A DNA stretch of 64,000 bases from JBNNGK01 sp050268245 (GCF_050268245.1 NZ_JBNNGK010000002.1:372001-436000); one strand, 5' to 3'. Positions 34,282 to 44,025 are shown, counted from the first letter of the stretch. Program-made: numbers and translations. Notes: generated from the sequence alone by a model not told the origin.

Positions 34282-35874
34282 GTGTTAAGTACTAACAACA
34301 TCACTATGCAGTTTGGCAGTAAGCCGCTGTTTGAAAACATTTCCGTTAAGTTCGGCGGCGGTAACCGCTATGGTTTGATCGGAGCCAATGGCTGCGGTAA
34401 ATCCACCTTTATGAAAATCCTGGGCGGCGATCTGGTACCGAGCGGTGGCAACGTGTTCCTCGATCCCAATGAACGCTTGGGTAAACTGCGTCAGGATCAA
34501 TTCGCTTTTGAGCAATTCAGCGTGTTGGATACGGTCATCATGGGCCACACTGAGTTGTGGGCGGTGAAAGAAGAACGTGACCGTATCTACGCTTTGGCTG
34601 AAATGAGCGAAGAAGATGGCTACAAGGTCGCCGATCTGGAAGTTGAATACGGTGAAATGGATGGTTACACCGCGGAAGCGCGTGCCGGTGAATTACTGCT
34701 GGGGGTAGGGATTCCCGTTGAGCAGCATTATGGCCCGATGAGCGAAATCGCGCCGGGTTTCAAACTGCGTGTGCTGTTGGCGCAGGCGCTGTTCTCCGAT
34801 CCTGAAATTCTGTTGCTCGACGAACCGACCAACAACCTGGACATCGATACGATTCGTTGGCTGGAGCAGGTGCTAAACGAACGTAACAGCACCATGATCA
34901 TCATTTCGCACGACCGTCACTTCCTGAATATGGTGTGTACGCACATGGCTGACTTGGATTACGGCGAGCTGCGCGTTTATCCGGGCAACTACGACGAATA
35001 CATGACGGCCGCCACCCAGGCACGTGAACGCCTGATGGCCGATAACGCGAAGAAGAAGGCACAAATTAGCGAACTGCAATCGTTCGTTAGCCGCTTTAGC
35101 GCCAACGCGTCTAAATCCAAACAGGCGACCTCACGCGCCCGTCAGATCGACAAGATCCAGTTGGAAGAAGTGAAAGCCTCTAGCCGTCAGAACCCGTTCA
35201 TCCGTTTTGAGCAGGACAAGAAATTGTTCCGCAACGCGTTGGAAGTGGAAGCACTGACCAAAGGTTTCGACAATGGTCCGTTGTTCAGCAAGCTTAATCT
35301 GATGGTTGAAGTGGGCGAAAAGGTTGCAGTACTCGGCCCGAACGGTATCGGTAAATCAACCCTGCTTAAAACGCTGGTGGGTGATGCGCAGCCGGACAGC
35401 GGCACGGTGAAGTGGTCAGAAAACGCGCGTATTGGTTACTACGCACAGGATCACGAATATGAGTTCGATGACACCCTGACGGTTTTCGACTGGATGAGCC
35501 AGTGGAAACAGGAAAAAGACGATGAGCAGGCGGTTCGTAGCGTATTGGGCCGTTTGTTGTTCAGCCAGGATGACATCAAAAAGAAAGTGAAGGTGCTGTC
35601 GGGTGGGGAAAAGGGCCGTATGTTGTTCGGTAAGCTGATGATGATGCGCCCTAACATCCTGATTATGGATGAACCGACCAACCACATGGATATGGAATCT
35701 ATCGAGTCGCTGAACATGGCATTGGAAATGTACGAAGGTACGCTGATCTTTGTTTCTCACGACCGCGAGTTCGTCAGTTCATTGGCTACCCGTATTTTGG
35801 AGATGACACCAAACAAGGTGATCGACTTTAGCGGTAACTACGAAGATTATCTGCGTAGCCAAGGGATTCAGTAA
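34282..35874 (+). CDS. ybiT: ABC-F family ATPase YbiT
   Basis: A 530-residue duplicated ATPase without membrane segments, so a ribosome-associated ABC-F protein rather than a transporter. First half: Walker A GANGCGKST, Walker B LLLDEPTNNLD. Second half: GPNGIGKST, signature LSGGEKGRMLFG, Walker B IMDEPTNHMD. The linker between (QARERLMADNAKKKAQISELQSFVSRFSANASKSKQATSRARQ) is the ABC-F interdomain helix pair. Length equals E. coli YbiT (530). The likely start is GTG at 34282. Intrinsic terminator follows. Confidence 0.95.
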   Translation: MLSTNNITMQFGSKPLFENISVKFGGGNRYGLIGANGCGKSTFMKILGGDLVPSGGNVFLDPNERLGKLRQDQFAFEQFSVLDTVIMGHTELWAVKEERDRIYALAEMSEEDGYKVADLEVEYGEMDGYTAEARAGELLLGVGIPVEQHYGPMSEIAPGFKLRVLLAQALFSDPEILLLDEPTNNLDIDTIRWLEQVLNERNSTMIIISHDRHFLNMVCTHMADLDYGELRVYPGNYDEYMTAATQARERLMADNAKKKAQISELQSFVSRFSANASKSKQATSRARQIDKIQLEEVKASSRQNPFIRFEQDKKLFRNALEVEALTKGFDNGPLFSKLNLMVEVGEKVAVLGPNGIGKSTLLKTLVGDAQPDSGTVKWSENARIGYYAQDHEYEFDDTLTVFDWMSQWKQEKDDEQAVRSVLGRLLFSQDDIKKKVKVLSGGEKGRMLFGKLMMMRPNILIMDEPTNHMDMESIESLNMALEMYEGTLIFVSHDREFVSSLATRILEMTPNKVIDFSGNYEDYLRSQGIQ

Positions 35875-35890
35875 CGTTAATCAGACGTCC

Positions 35891-35917
35891 AAGGGCGAGT
35901 GTATTCTCGCCCTTTTT
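35891..35917 (+). terminator. Intrinsic terminator of ybiT
   Basis: A perfect 9-bp stem (AAGGGCGAG/CTCGCCCTT, six-base loop) ends in five T. It sits 16 bases after the ybiT stop and just before the convergent moeB gene end. Confidence 0.88.
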
Positions 35918-35924
35918 AGTTCCG

Positions 35925-36680
35925 CTACTTTGCGCCGCATATCTCACATTGCGGATCTTTCGGCAATTTCATTTCCCGAAATTGCATCGACATCGCATCG
36001 AACATCAATAGCTTGCCGCTGAGCGGCTGGCCGTAATTTGCCAACAGCTTAATCGCCTCCATCGCCTGTAAGGTGCCAATGGTGCCGACCAGCGGTGCCA
36101 TCACGCCCGCCTCAACGCAGGTGAGGGCATTATCACCGAATAACCGGCTCAGGCAGCGGTAGCATGGCTCACCGGGTTGATAGGTAAAGACGCTGAGCTG
36201 GCCTTCCATGCGGATGGCTGCGCCAGAAACCAGCGGTTTGCTTTGCGCATGGCATAACCGGTTCAGTTGATCGCGTGTCGTGACGTTGTCGGTACAATCA
36301 AGCACCACATCGCAGGTGGCAATCAAGGCCGCCATTTGCCGATCGTCTAATTGCCGATCAACGCTATCAACCTGTACGTGCGGATTGATGTCAGCGAGCG
36401 CTAACTGCGCCGACGCCACTTTGCTCATGCCAATGCGTGGCTCAGTATGCAGAATTTGGCGCTGTAAGTTAGAAAGCGCAACGGTATCGAAATCAACCAA
36501 CGTCAAGCGCCCGACGCCAGCCGCAGCCAGATAGGGTGCGACTGCACAACCTAACCCGCCGAGGCCAATCACTAACGCATGTGCGGCTTTTAGCTTTTCC
36601 TGCCCGTCAAAGTCAAAACCGCGTAGGACAATTTGGCGGTTATAGCGCAACGCTTCGGCATCGGTTAATTCCGGCAACAT
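35925..36680 (-). CDS. moeB: Molybdopterin-synthase adenylyltransferase MoeB
   Basis: A 251-residue E1-like enzyme that adenylates the C-terminal Gly of MoaD so it can be sulfurated for molybdopterin synthesis. The nucleotide-binding loop HALVIGLGGLGCAVAPYLAAAGVG (about 35-58), the Arg-finger region LSNLQRQILH, the aspartate region VVLDCTDN, and zinc-binding CYRCL and CEICG cysteines are all present. Length matches E. coli (249). It follows moeA by two bases, forming the conserved moeAB operon. Confidence 0.96.
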   Translation of the reverse strand: MLPELTDAEALRYNRQIVLRGFDFDGQEKLKAAHALVIGLGGLGCAVAPYLAAAGVGRLTLVDFDTVALSNLQRQILHTEPRIGMSKVASAQLALADINPHVQVDSVDRQLDDRQMAALIATCDVVLDCTDNVTTRDQLNRLCHAQSKPLVSGAAIRMEGQLSVFTYQPGEPCYRCLSRLFGDNALTCVEAGVMAPLVGTIGTLQAMEAIKLLANYGQPLSGKLLMFDAMSMQFREMKLPKDPQCEICGAK

Positions 36681-36682
36681 CT

Positions 36683-37921
36683 TCAGCTCCTCAACAGCGC
36701 ATTAAACGGTTCAATCTCGACCATTTCACCGGCGGCCACTACGCCACGTTCCCGCTCAAGTACGATAAAGCAGTTTCCTTGGCTGAATGAACTGAACACA
36801 TGTGAACCTTGGTGACCGGTGGTGCTGACTTCGAGCTCGCCTTGCGCATTGCTGCCGAACACGCCACGCTGGAAGTCGAGGCGGCCCGGTGATTTTTTAA
36901 ACGGTGTTAATGCGCGTGCGCGCAGGCGTGGTGGCATGCGCCATTCGCTGTGACCGGCCAGTTTTGCCAACAGTGGTTGCACCAATTGATAGAAGGTCAA
37001 AGCGGCAGACACGGGGTTGCCCGGCAGGCCACAGAACCAAGCGTGCTGCAATTTGCCAAAAGCAAAGGGTTTGCCTGGTTTGATCGCCAGCTTCCAGAAG
37101 CTCACATCTCCCAGCTCATCGAGCATTTGCTTAGTGTAATCCGCTTCCCCTACCGATACGCCGCCGCTGCTGATCACCACGTCCGCGTTGCGGTCTGCCT
37201 GCTCGAACGCGCTACGCAGCGCTGCCTGATCGTCACGAATAATCCCCAAATCGATCACGTCGCAGCCCAGTTGTTCCAACATCAGACGAACGGCGAACCG
37301 GTTGGTGTCGTAAATTTGTCCGTCCTGTAATGGCTGGCCGACCGGTTGCAGTTCATCGCCGGTGGAGAACAGCGCGACCTTCAGTTTGCGCATCACGCGT
37401 ACTTCGGCGATGCCTAAGGAGGCCAGCAGGGGAAGCTGTGCCGCGCCCAGTTTTATCCCAGCAGGCAGCACGCTGGCGCCTTGTTGAATATCTTCTCCGG
37501 CTAAACGGATGTTCTGCCCGGCGTGCACCACCGCATTAAAGCGAACGCCAGCTTCACTGACTTCCGCCTGTTCCTGCATGATTACGGCTTCCGTCCCCGG
37601 CGGTACGGGGGCACCGGTCATGATGCGAATGCAACTGTTCGCAGGCCAGCTATCATGGAAGGGAGCTCCGGCAAACGCTTTACCGGCGATCGGCAACGGC
37701 GCATTGGCATTTAGCTCACTGATGCGTACCGCGTAACCATCCATCGCTGAGTTGGCGAAAGGGGGGACATCAAGGGGCGAAATGACCGGCGCGGCAGTGA
37801 TGCGGCCAGCGGCTTCATTCAGCGCCACGGATTCAGTATTGGCCAACGGCGTAACCTGGCTAAGCATCTTGTCCAGTGCTTGCTCAAGAGAGATAAGGTC
37901 GGAAGTAGAGCAATGATCCAT
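36683..37921 (-). CDS. moeA: Molybdopterin molybdenumtransferase MoeA
   Basis: A 412-residue cytoplasmic enzyme that inserts molybdate into adenylated molybdopterin. FANSAMDGYAVR and IMTGAPVPPGTEAVIMQE in the N-terminal half, FSTGDEL, GQIYDTNRF and SSGGVSVGEADYTK in the MoaB-like domain, and KPGKPFAFG plus GLPGNPVSA are signature motifs. ATG 37921 gives the family length (E. coli 411) and has GGAG nine bases upstream; the longer open frame is not conserved. First gene of moeAB. Confidence 0.96.
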   Translation of the reverse strand: MDHCSTSDLISLEQALDKMLSQVTPLANTESVALNEAAGRITAAPVISPLDVPPFANSAMDGYAVRISELNANAPLPIAGKAFAGAPFHDSWPANSCIRIMTGAPVPPGTEAVIMQEQAEVSEAGVRFNAVVHAGQNIRLAGEDIQQGASVLPAGIKLGAAQLPLLASLGIAEVRVMRKLKVALFSTGDELQPVGQPLQDGQIYDTNRFAVRLMLEQLGCDVIDLGIIRDDQAALRSAFEQADRNADVVISSGGVSVGEADYTKQMLDELGDVSFWKLAIKPGKPFAFGKLQHAWFCGLPGNPVSAALTFYQLVQPLLAKLAGHSEWRMPPRLRARALTPFKKSPGRLDFQRGVFGSNAQGELEVSTTGHQGSHVFSSFSQGNCFIVLERERGVVAAGEMVEIEPFNALLRS

Positions 37922-38136
37922 AAGGAAAACTCCGTAATCAGAATGCGCGAAGCATAACGGCAAAGTGAGGGTATTATGGCAGATATCCCCACGCGGGAGA
38001 ATGCGCCAGCCTGCTTTCTGCATCTGGCTATGCACTTCAAGTCGCCGTATCCTGATCATTGAGCATGAATACTGCTAACACGCAGGCAGCGTTAACGATG
38101 ACGTGCAGACAGGTAACCAAACAAAGGAGCGCGGTG

Positions 38137-38673
38137 ATGCACCAACAAGTCTTGGACTTCTGGTTTGAGGAAATTGATCCCGAAATGTGGTTCAAAAAAG
38201 ACGATGATTTTGACCGTCAACTGCATACGCGCTTTGGCGAGCTGTGGCAGTCGGCGGCATGGGGGGAACTGGCGCATTGGCGTATCACCATTGCGGGGCG
38301 GTTAGCCGAAATTATCGTGCTCGATCAGTTCAGTCGCAATCTATTTCGCGGGACGCCACGCTCTTTTTCCTGTGACGGCATGGCGTTGGTGCTGGCGCAG
38401 GAGGCAGTACGCAGCGGTGAGAGTGGGCAACTTAGTCCAGAGCAGCGCGGTTTTCTGTATTTGCCGTTCATGCATTCGGAATCAGCGGTGATTCATCAGC
38501 AGGCGGTGGAACTGTATCAGGCATTAAATAATGGCGATCAATTGGATTACGAATTACGCCATAAGGCGATTATCGATCGCTTTGGGCGTTATCCGCATCG
38601 CAATGCGATATTAGGGCGAACCAGTACGGCGGAGGAAGAGGCGTTTTTACAGCAGCCAGGCTCTGGTTTCTAA
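38137..38673 (+). CDS. DUF924 (YcgN/TPR-like) family protein
   Basis: A 178-residue soluble protein. VLDFWFEEIDPEMWFKKDDDFD at the N terminus and LDQFSRNLFRGTPRSF, FLYLPFMHSES and IDRFGRYPHRNAILGR are characteristic of DUF924 proteins, an alpha-helical TPR-like family of unknown function. AAGGAG seven bases upstream supports ATG 38137; the extended frame to 38059 is not family-like. Divergent from moeA. Confidence 0.9.
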   Translation: MHQQVLDFWFEEIDPEMWFKKDDDFDRQLHTRFGELWQSAAWGELAHWRITIAGRLAEIIVLDQFSRNLFRGTPRSFSCDGMALVLAQEAVRSGESGQLSPEQRGFLYLPFMHSESAVIHQQAVELYQALNNGDQLDYELRHKAIIDRFGRYPHRNAILGRTSTAEEEAFLQQPGSGF

Positions 38674-38710
38674 CCGGGTCGGTATTGTCGGCCACCACGA
38701 GGGTGAAAAA

Positions 38711-38738
38711 GGAGCGGGCGCATTTGGCTGCGCCCGTA
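38711..38738. terminator. Terminator between DUF924 gene and fghA
   Basis: An 8-bp GC-rich stem (CGGGCGCA/TGCGCCCG, loop TTTGGC at 38725-38730). On the minus strand it is followed by CTCC then a T-run; on the plus strand GTAGTTTTC follows. It probably serves both convergent genes, best for fghA. Confidence 0.65.
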
Positions 38739-38745
38739 GTTTTCA

Positions 38746-39588
38746 TTAACGGAACAGATGTTCGGCGTGGAAGTGCAAATGATCTTCGATAAAGGTCGCA
38801 ATGGTGAAGTAGCTGTGATCGTACCCAGGCTGGATGCGTAACGTCAGTGGCCAATCACGTTGCCGCGCCAGTTCGGCCAGTTTCGCCGGTTGTAGTTGAT
38901 CCGCCAAAAATTGATCGTCGTCCCCCTGATCTATCAGTACCGGCATTTTTTCCGCGCCGGTGGCGAGCAGGTGGCAACTGTCATACGGCAACCACTGGCT
39001 TTCATCGCTGCCAAGATACGTGGTGAACGCTTTGCGCCCCCACGGAACCTGGCAAGGGTTCACGATCGGTGCAAATGCTGATACCGAACGATAACGCTGC
39101 GGGTTACGGAACGCCATCACCAAGGCGCCGTGGCCGCCCATCGAGTGGCCCAATATTGATTGACGATCGCTGACGCTGAAATGTTGATTGATCAACGCGG
39201 GCAGTTCGTCGCTGATGTAGTCATACATACGAAAGTGTTGATCCCACGGTGCCTGCGTCGCGTTGAGATAAAATCCAGCACCTTGGCCAAGATCGTATCC
39301 TTCATCATCCGGCACTTGCTCACCGCGCGGGCTGGTATCGGGCATCACCAAGACCAACCCTAGCTCGGCTGCGATGCGTTGCGCCCCGGCTTTCAGCGTG
39401 AAGTTCTCATCATTGCAGGTTAGCCCCGATAACCAATACAACACCGGCGGTGGATTATCATCACGCGGTGGTGGCAGGTAGATGCTGAAAGTCATCGCGC
39501 AATTCAGGCTCTGCGCCGCGTGGCGATAACGCTGTTGCCAGCCGCCAAACATGCGGTGTTCTTCAAGAAGCTCAAGTGACGTGCTCAT
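38746..39588 (-). CDS. fghA: S-formylglutathione hydrolase
   Basis: A 280-residue esterase-D-type alpha/beta hydrolase that releases formate from S-formylglutathione, the second step of glutathione-dependent formaldehyde detoxification. Motifs: YWLSGLTCNDENF (oxyanion region), nucleophile in GHSMGGHGAL, DQGDDDQFL and PGYDHSYFTI with the catalytic His. It follows frmA by 19 bases in the same direction, which fixes the pathway. Equivalent to E. coli FrmB/YeiG. Confidence 0.95.
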   Translation of the reverse strand: MSTSLELLEEHRMFGGWQQRYRHAAQSLNCAMTFSIYLPPPRDDNPPPVLYWLSGLTCNDENFTLKAGAQRIAAELGLVLVMPDTSPRGEQVPDDEGYDLGQGAGFYLNATQAPWDQHFRMYDYISDELPALINQHFSVSDRQSILGHSMGGHGALVMAFRNPQRYRSVSAFAPIVNPCQVPWGRKAFTTYLGSDESQWLPYDSCHLLATGAEKMPVLIDQGDDDQFLADQLQPAKLAELARQRDWPLTLRIQPGYDHSYFTIATFIEDHLHFHAEHLFR

Positions 39589-39607
39589 GCCTGCTTTGAC
39601 TCCCTGC

Positions 39608-40735
39608 TTATTTTTTATCGAAATGAATCACGGAACGGATCGATTTACCCGCGTGCATGAGATCGAACGCGTCGTTAATCTGCTCCAGACCCATGGTGTG
39701 GGTGATGAAATCGTTAAGCGCAAATTCGCCATCCAAATAGCGTTGGACAATGCCCGGCAGTTGCGAACGGCCCTTCACGCCGCCGAAAGCGGAACCACGC
39801 CAGACGCGCCCGGTTACCAATTGGAATGGACGGGTAGAGATTTCTTCGCCAGCGCCAGCGACGCCGATGATCACGGATTCGCCCCAACCCTTGTGGCAGC
39901 ATTCCAGTGCAGAACGCATCACATTGACATTGCCGATGCATTCAAACGAGAAGTCCACACCGCCGTCGGTCAGTTCGACAATCACCTCTTGAATCGGCTT
40001 GTCGTAGTCTTTCGGGTTGATCAGATCGGTTGCACCGAGCTTGCGCGCCAGATCGAATTTGCTGGTATTGATATCCACGCCGATGATGCGGCTGGCACCG
40101 GCCATTTGCGCGCCAATAATCGCCGACAGACCAATGCCACCGAGACCGAAAATGGCGACGGTGTCGCCTGCTTTGACTTTGGCGGTGTTCATCACTGCGC
40201 CCATGCCGGTGGTCACGCCGCAGCCTAACAGGCACACCTCTTCTAGCGGCGCTTCTTTGTTGATTTTCGCCAGCGAAATTTCTGGCACTACCGTGTATTC
40301 GGAGAAGGTGGACGTCCCCATATAATGGAAGATAGGCTGGCCATCTTTAAAGAAGCGAGTGGTTCCATCCGGCATCAGCCCCTTACCCTGTGTGGCACGG
40401 ATCGCCTGACACAGGTTTGTTTTACCGGATTGGCAGTATTTACATTCGCCACATTCGGGGGTGTACAGCGGTATCACATGATCGCCGACCGCCACGCTGG
40501 TCACGCCTTCGCCGACAGCTTCTACCACGCCGCCACCTTCATGACCCAAGATCGCGGGGAAAACGCCTTCGGGATCGTTGCCAGATAGCGTGTAAGCGTC
40601 GGTATGACACACGCCGGTCGCGACAATGCGCACCAGCACTTCGCCTTTTTGTGGCGGCATGAGATCGACTTCTTCGATCTTCAGTGGCTGGTTTGGCCCC
40701 CAAGCGACAGCGGCGCGGGTTTTGATCATTTCCAT
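39608..40735 (-). CDS. frmA: S-(hydroxymethyl)glutathione dehydrogenase / class III alcohol dehydrogenase
   Basis: A 375-residue zinc alcohol dehydrogenase of class III. It oxidises S-hydroxymethylglutathione with NAD+ and may also reduce S-nitrosoglutathione. Catalytic zinc: ATGVCHTDAYTLSG and LGHEGGG; structural zinc: CGECKYCQSGKTNLC; NAD fold GLGGIGLSAIIGA. ATG 40735 has AGGAG six bases upstream. Operon with fghA downstream and a LysR gene 26 bases upstream; no FrmR repressor is visible. Confidence 0.96.
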   Translation of the reverse strand: MEMIKTRAAVAWGPNQPLKIEEVDLMPPQKGEVLVRIVATGVCHTDAYTLSGNDPEGVFPAILGHEGGGVVEAVGEGVTSVAVGDHVIPLYTPECGECKYCQSGKTNLCQAIRATQGKGLMPDGTTRFFKDGQPIFHYMGTSTFSEYTVVPEISLAKINKEAPLEEVCLLGCGVTTGMGAVMNTAKVKAGDTVAIFGLGGIGLSAIIGAQMAGASRIIGVDINTSKFDLARKLGATDLINPKDYDKPIQEVIVELTDGGVDFSFECIGNVNVMRSALECCHKGWGESVIIGVAGAGEEISTRPFQLVTGRVWRGSAFGGVKGRSQLPGIVQRYLDGEFALNDFITHTMGLEQINDAFDLMHAGKSIRSVIHFDKK

Positions 40736-40761
40736 TATCTTCTCCTTCGTGGTCTAGACTT

Positions 40762-41655
40762 TTAAGCGGGTTCGGTATGTTCTACGGCCGACATTTCAGC
40801 TTGTTCAATGATTAACTGTTTCAGTGCGCGCACGTTGGGGCCGAAAGCGTCGCGTCGCCATAAGAGCCAAGTAGCTGTTTCGGCAATGTCGGCGGGTAAA
40901 GGATGGGTTTGCACGCGTTCGTGGCCCGGCAGCAAACTGAGCACCGAATACGGGATCATTGCCAGACCCGCGCCGCTGGCGACACAGGCTAACATCGCGT
41001 GATAGGACTGAATTTCCATAATATGGCCGGGCAGTGCGCCGTCTCGCTTGAACCAAGACTCCAACCGTAACCGGTAGGAGCAGCTTGGCCGGAAGGCGAA
41101 CAGCGTTTCTCCTTTAGCGTCTTGCGCGGTGTGAATGGGGGCATGATCCAGACATGAAATCACCACCATGTGTTCAGCAAAGGCGACGCAGCCGTTCAGT
41201 TCTTCATGTTGAAGTGGGCCGTCGACCAATGCTGCTGCGAGCGTACCGGCACGCACTCGTTCAGTGATTTCACCCGAGGTGCCGGTAATTAACGATAATG
41301 AAACCTGCGGGAAACGCTGGTGATAAGCCGCTAACAGCGTAGGCAGGCGCGTCGCCGCGGTGCTTTCCATCGAACCCAGCGCAAAATTGCCTGCGGGTTC
41401 GCCAGCATGGGTGATGCTCATCGCTTCTTCGCTCAGCGCCAATATACGGTTGGCGTAACAGAGGAAATTGTGGCCCATCGGTGAAAGGCGTAACCGTTGT
41501 TTTTCGCGAATAAACAGATCGGCGCCTAATTCGTGCTCTAACTGACGTAAACGGGTCGTCAGGTTCGATGGCACCCGATGTAATAGTTCAGCAGCACGGG
41601 CGACGGAGCCGGTTTCGGCGACGCTGCAAAACATGCGAAGCTGGGTCAGATCCAT
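40762..41655 (-). CDS. LysR-family regulator upstream of frmA-fghA
   Basis: A 297-residue LysR-type regulator: MDLTQLRMFCSVAETGSVARAAELLHRVPSNLTTRLRQLEHELGADLF is a standard winged HTH, and SCSYRLRLESWF and CVASGAGLAMIPYSVL belong to the effector domain of the PtrR/YneJ-like group. AGAAAGG precedes the ATG. It is followed closely by frmA in the same direction and is divergent from an MFS gene with a 105-base gap, so it may regulate either or both. Confidence 0.92.
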   Translation of the reverse strand: MDLTQLRMFCSVAETGSVARAAELLHRVPSNLTTRLRQLEHELGADLFIREKQRLRLSPMGHNFLCYANRILALSEEAMSITHAGEPAGNFALGSMESTAATRLPTLLAAYHQRFPQVSLSLITGTSGEITERVRAGTLAAALVDGPLQHEELNGCVAFAEHMVVISCLDHAPIHTAQDAKGETLFAFRPSCSYRLRLESWFKRDGALPGHIMEIQSYHAMLACVASGAGLAMIPYSVLSLLPGHERVQTHPLPADIAETATWLLWRRDAFGPNVRALKQLIIEQAEMSAVEHTEPA

Positions 41656-41760
41656 ACCTTTCTCTTTTCGTGATGAACTTGGTTAGTATTATTCAGTTTT
41701 TGTGAGTTTAATACTGCGGCATGATACTGGCAACTTTCTTTTAACAGTTGGACGCGCTAA

Positions 41761-42918
41761 ATGGCATTGAGAATTGCATTGAGTGGGTTTGTTGCCCTCA
41801 TTGTTGCGATGGGAATCGGCCGGTTTGCCTTTACGCCGCAGGTGCCGTTGATGATTGCAGAACATCAGCTCACGCTGACCGGTGCCGGACTGGTGGCAGC
41901 AGTAAACTATTTGGGCTATTTGTGTGGGGCGTATGACGCCATGCGTGCCAGCCGTCACGTCGAACGGCGTTTGTGGATCGGCGTGTGGGGTGCGGTGTTG
42001 CTGACACTGCTTTCAGCCTTGATTGAAAGTGCATGGTGGCACGGTGTGGTGCGTTTTGCGCTGGGGTGGGCCAGCGGCTGGGCAATGGTGTTGGTGGCGG
42101 CATGGACCAATGAGCGTTTGGCACATTATGGCCGCCCCGCGCTGAGTGCCGCGGTATTTGCCGGCCCCGGTGCGGGCATTTTTCTCAGCGGTATGCTGGC
42201 GGTGGGGATCCACAGTTTGGTGCTCAGTGCCGCACAGGCCTGGCTGATATATGGTGTATTGGCATTGGTGTTGACGACGATCATCAGTGTGAATTTCCCC
42301 CGTTCGGGGGCGTTACATCGCCCCAATGTGGTTTCGCAACCTTTAGTGCTGACACCCGCGCTAAAACGTTTGGTGTGGAGTTATAGCCTGGCGGGATTTG
42401 GTTACATTTTGCCGGCCACGTTTTTATCGCAGATGGCGGCAGCTCGGTTCCCCGCTAGCGTTTTCGCACAGTTTGTCTGGCCAGTATTTGGCGGGGCGGC
42501 GGTATTGGGGATCGTGATCGGCATCTTGACGCGGGATAAGCTGACCACGCAAACCCGCTTGGCAGTGACGTTGTGGGTGCAGGCGTTGGGCGTGCTGTGC
42601 GCAGAAGTGGTACCCGGGGTGACGGGTCTGGCAGTCGGTGCATTGCTGACCGGTGGTGGTTTTCTCTGTGTGGTGCAGCTTGCCCTTCAGCGTGGCCGCG
42701 AGTTGGCACCCCACCATGCGCGCTACATGGCCGGGTTGTTGACGACGGGCTATGCCATTGGTCAGTTAGTGGGGCCGATGCTGTCGGCGCTCTCAACCGC
42801 ATTGACGCAACATTTGGAACCGGCATTATATGTTGCAGCCGCGGGACTGGTGGTGGCGGGTCTGTTGGTGGTGAATACCCCAATGCGGGCGGCGGCAGAT
42901 ATATCGGTGCGGGATTGA
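41761..42918 (+). CDS. YbfB/YjiJ-family MFS transporter
   Basis: A 385-residue protein with about 12 hydrophobic segments. The opening (ALRIALSGFVALIVAMGIGRFAFTPQVPLMI) and NYLGYLCGAYDA are typical of the YbfB/YjiJ group of major facilitator proteins. Substrate unknown for the group. Divergent from the LysR-type gene, which likely controls it. Confidence 0.9.
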   Translation: MALRIALSGFVALIVAMGIGRFAFTPQVPLMIAEHQLTLTGAGLVAAVNYLGYLCGAYDAMRASRHVERRLWIGVWGAVLLTLLSALIESAWWHGVVRFALGWASGWAMVLVAAWTNERLAHYGRPALSAAVFAGPGAGIFLSGMLAVGIHSLVLSAAQAWLIYGVLALVLTTIISVNFPRSGALHRPNVVSQPLVLTPALKRLVWSYSLAGFGYILPATFLSQMAAARFPASVFAQFVWPVFGGAAVLGIVIGILTRDKLTTQTRLAVTLWVQALGVLCAEVVPGVTGLAVGALLTGGGFLCVVQLALQRGRELAPHHARYMAGLLTTGYAIGQLVGPMLSALSTALTQHLEPALYVAAAGLVVAGLLVVNTPMRAAADISVRD

Positions 42919-43173
42919 CGGAAAGGCGGGCAAAAAATGAGGATATTATGTGGCGAGCCTGATTGTACTCTATGCGGAATTTTCACCACTGGTTGAAACA
43001 CAATCACTGGATAAACGGCGCGCTCTCATTTACAGTGAGGCAAAATCTTGATCGGGTGCACGTTATTGCTGTTAAACGCCGACGGGATAAAAGAATCAAA
43101 CCCTGCTCGATAATTCAACGTTATGGCGACGCTTGAATGGGGAATCAGGGTGGCCTGCTGGAGACACACAAAA

Positions 43174-43839
43174 ATGACGATATTAAGTAAAGAAGCCGCG
43201 CAGGTTCATGCTGCGTTGGAGGCGCGTGGCTTGGAAACCCCATTGCGCGGTGAAATGTTAGATCGCGAAACGCGTAAGCGACGTATTCAGCAGCACATGA
43301 CGGAAATCATGCAACTGCTCAATCTCGATCTTTCCGACGACAGCCTGGCGGAAACCCCGCATCGTATCGCAAAAATGTATGTCGATGAGATATTCTCGGG
43401 TCTGGATTACGCGAATTTCCCCAAAATTACCGTGATTGAAAATAAAATGAAGGTGGACGAAATGGTCACGGTGCGCGACATCACGCTGACCAGTACCTGC
43501 GAACACCATTTCGTGACGATCGACGGTAAAGCCACCGTGGCTTATATTCCAAAGGATGCGGTGATTGGCCTGTCTAAAATCAACCGTATCGTTCAGTTCT
43601 TTGCCCAGCGTCCCCAGGTGCAGGAGCGGTTAACACAACAAATTCTGGTGGCACTACAGACGCTGCTCGGTACCAATAACGTGGCTGTATCGATTGATGC
43701 GGTTCATTATTGTGTCAAGGCGCGCGGTATCCGGGATGCGACCAGTGCGACCACCACCACCTCTTTGGGCGGGCTATTCAAGTCCAGCCAAAACACCCGC
43801 CAGGAGTTCCTCCGTGCGGTACGGCATCATCAGGGGTAA
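43174..43839 (+). CDS. folE: GTP cyclohydrolase I
   Basis: A 221-residue enzyme (E. coli 222) making 7,8-dihydroneopterin triphosphate from GTP, the first step of folate/pterin synthesis. Zinc and catalytic motifs: TSTCEHHF, IGLSKINRIVQFFAQRPQVQERLT and VHYCVKARGI. ATG 43174 has GGAG upstream and matches the family N terminus (MTILSKEAAQVH); the frame open to 43123 is not conserved. Followed by yeiB, as in E. coli. Confidence 0.96.
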   Translation: MTILSKEAAQVHAALEARGLETPLRGEMLDRETRKRRIQQHMTEIMQLLNLDLSDDSLAETPHRIAKMYVDEIFSGLDYANFPKITVIENKMKVDEMVTVRDITLTSTCEHHFVTIDGKATVAYIPKDAVIGLSKINRIVQFFAQRPQVQERLTQQILVALQTLLGTNNVAVSIDAVHYCVKARGIRDATSATTTTSLGGLFKSSQNTRQEFLRAVRHHQG

Positions 43840-44002
43840 AGGCGGGGCTGAACAGCAAAATAACCGGCGACCGCGGTTGATGACCGCGTCATCAGCTAGC
43901 CCGATATACTCGAGCGCAGCATCGCGAGGGGCGCTCCGCTGGCTTCTGCCACGACGGTTCCATCGCTTCGCTCCCCCGATAACTGGCTTTGTCATTAGTC
44001 TG

Positions 44003-44025
44003 AGGCGCCCATGGGCGCCTTTTTA
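44003..44025 (+). terminator. Intrinsic terminator after folE
   Basis: An 8-bp GC stem (AGGCGCCC/GGGCGCCT) with a two-base nominal loop, followed by six T (TTTTTT then AA), lies 163 bases after folE and 26 bases before yeiB, so yeiB probably relies on its own promoter or on read-through. Confidence 0.8.

Noticed and set aside
39551..40228. 225-codon open frame on the + strand opposite frmA/fghA
   Set aside because: It is antisense to two unmistakable enzymes and shows no recognisable domain.
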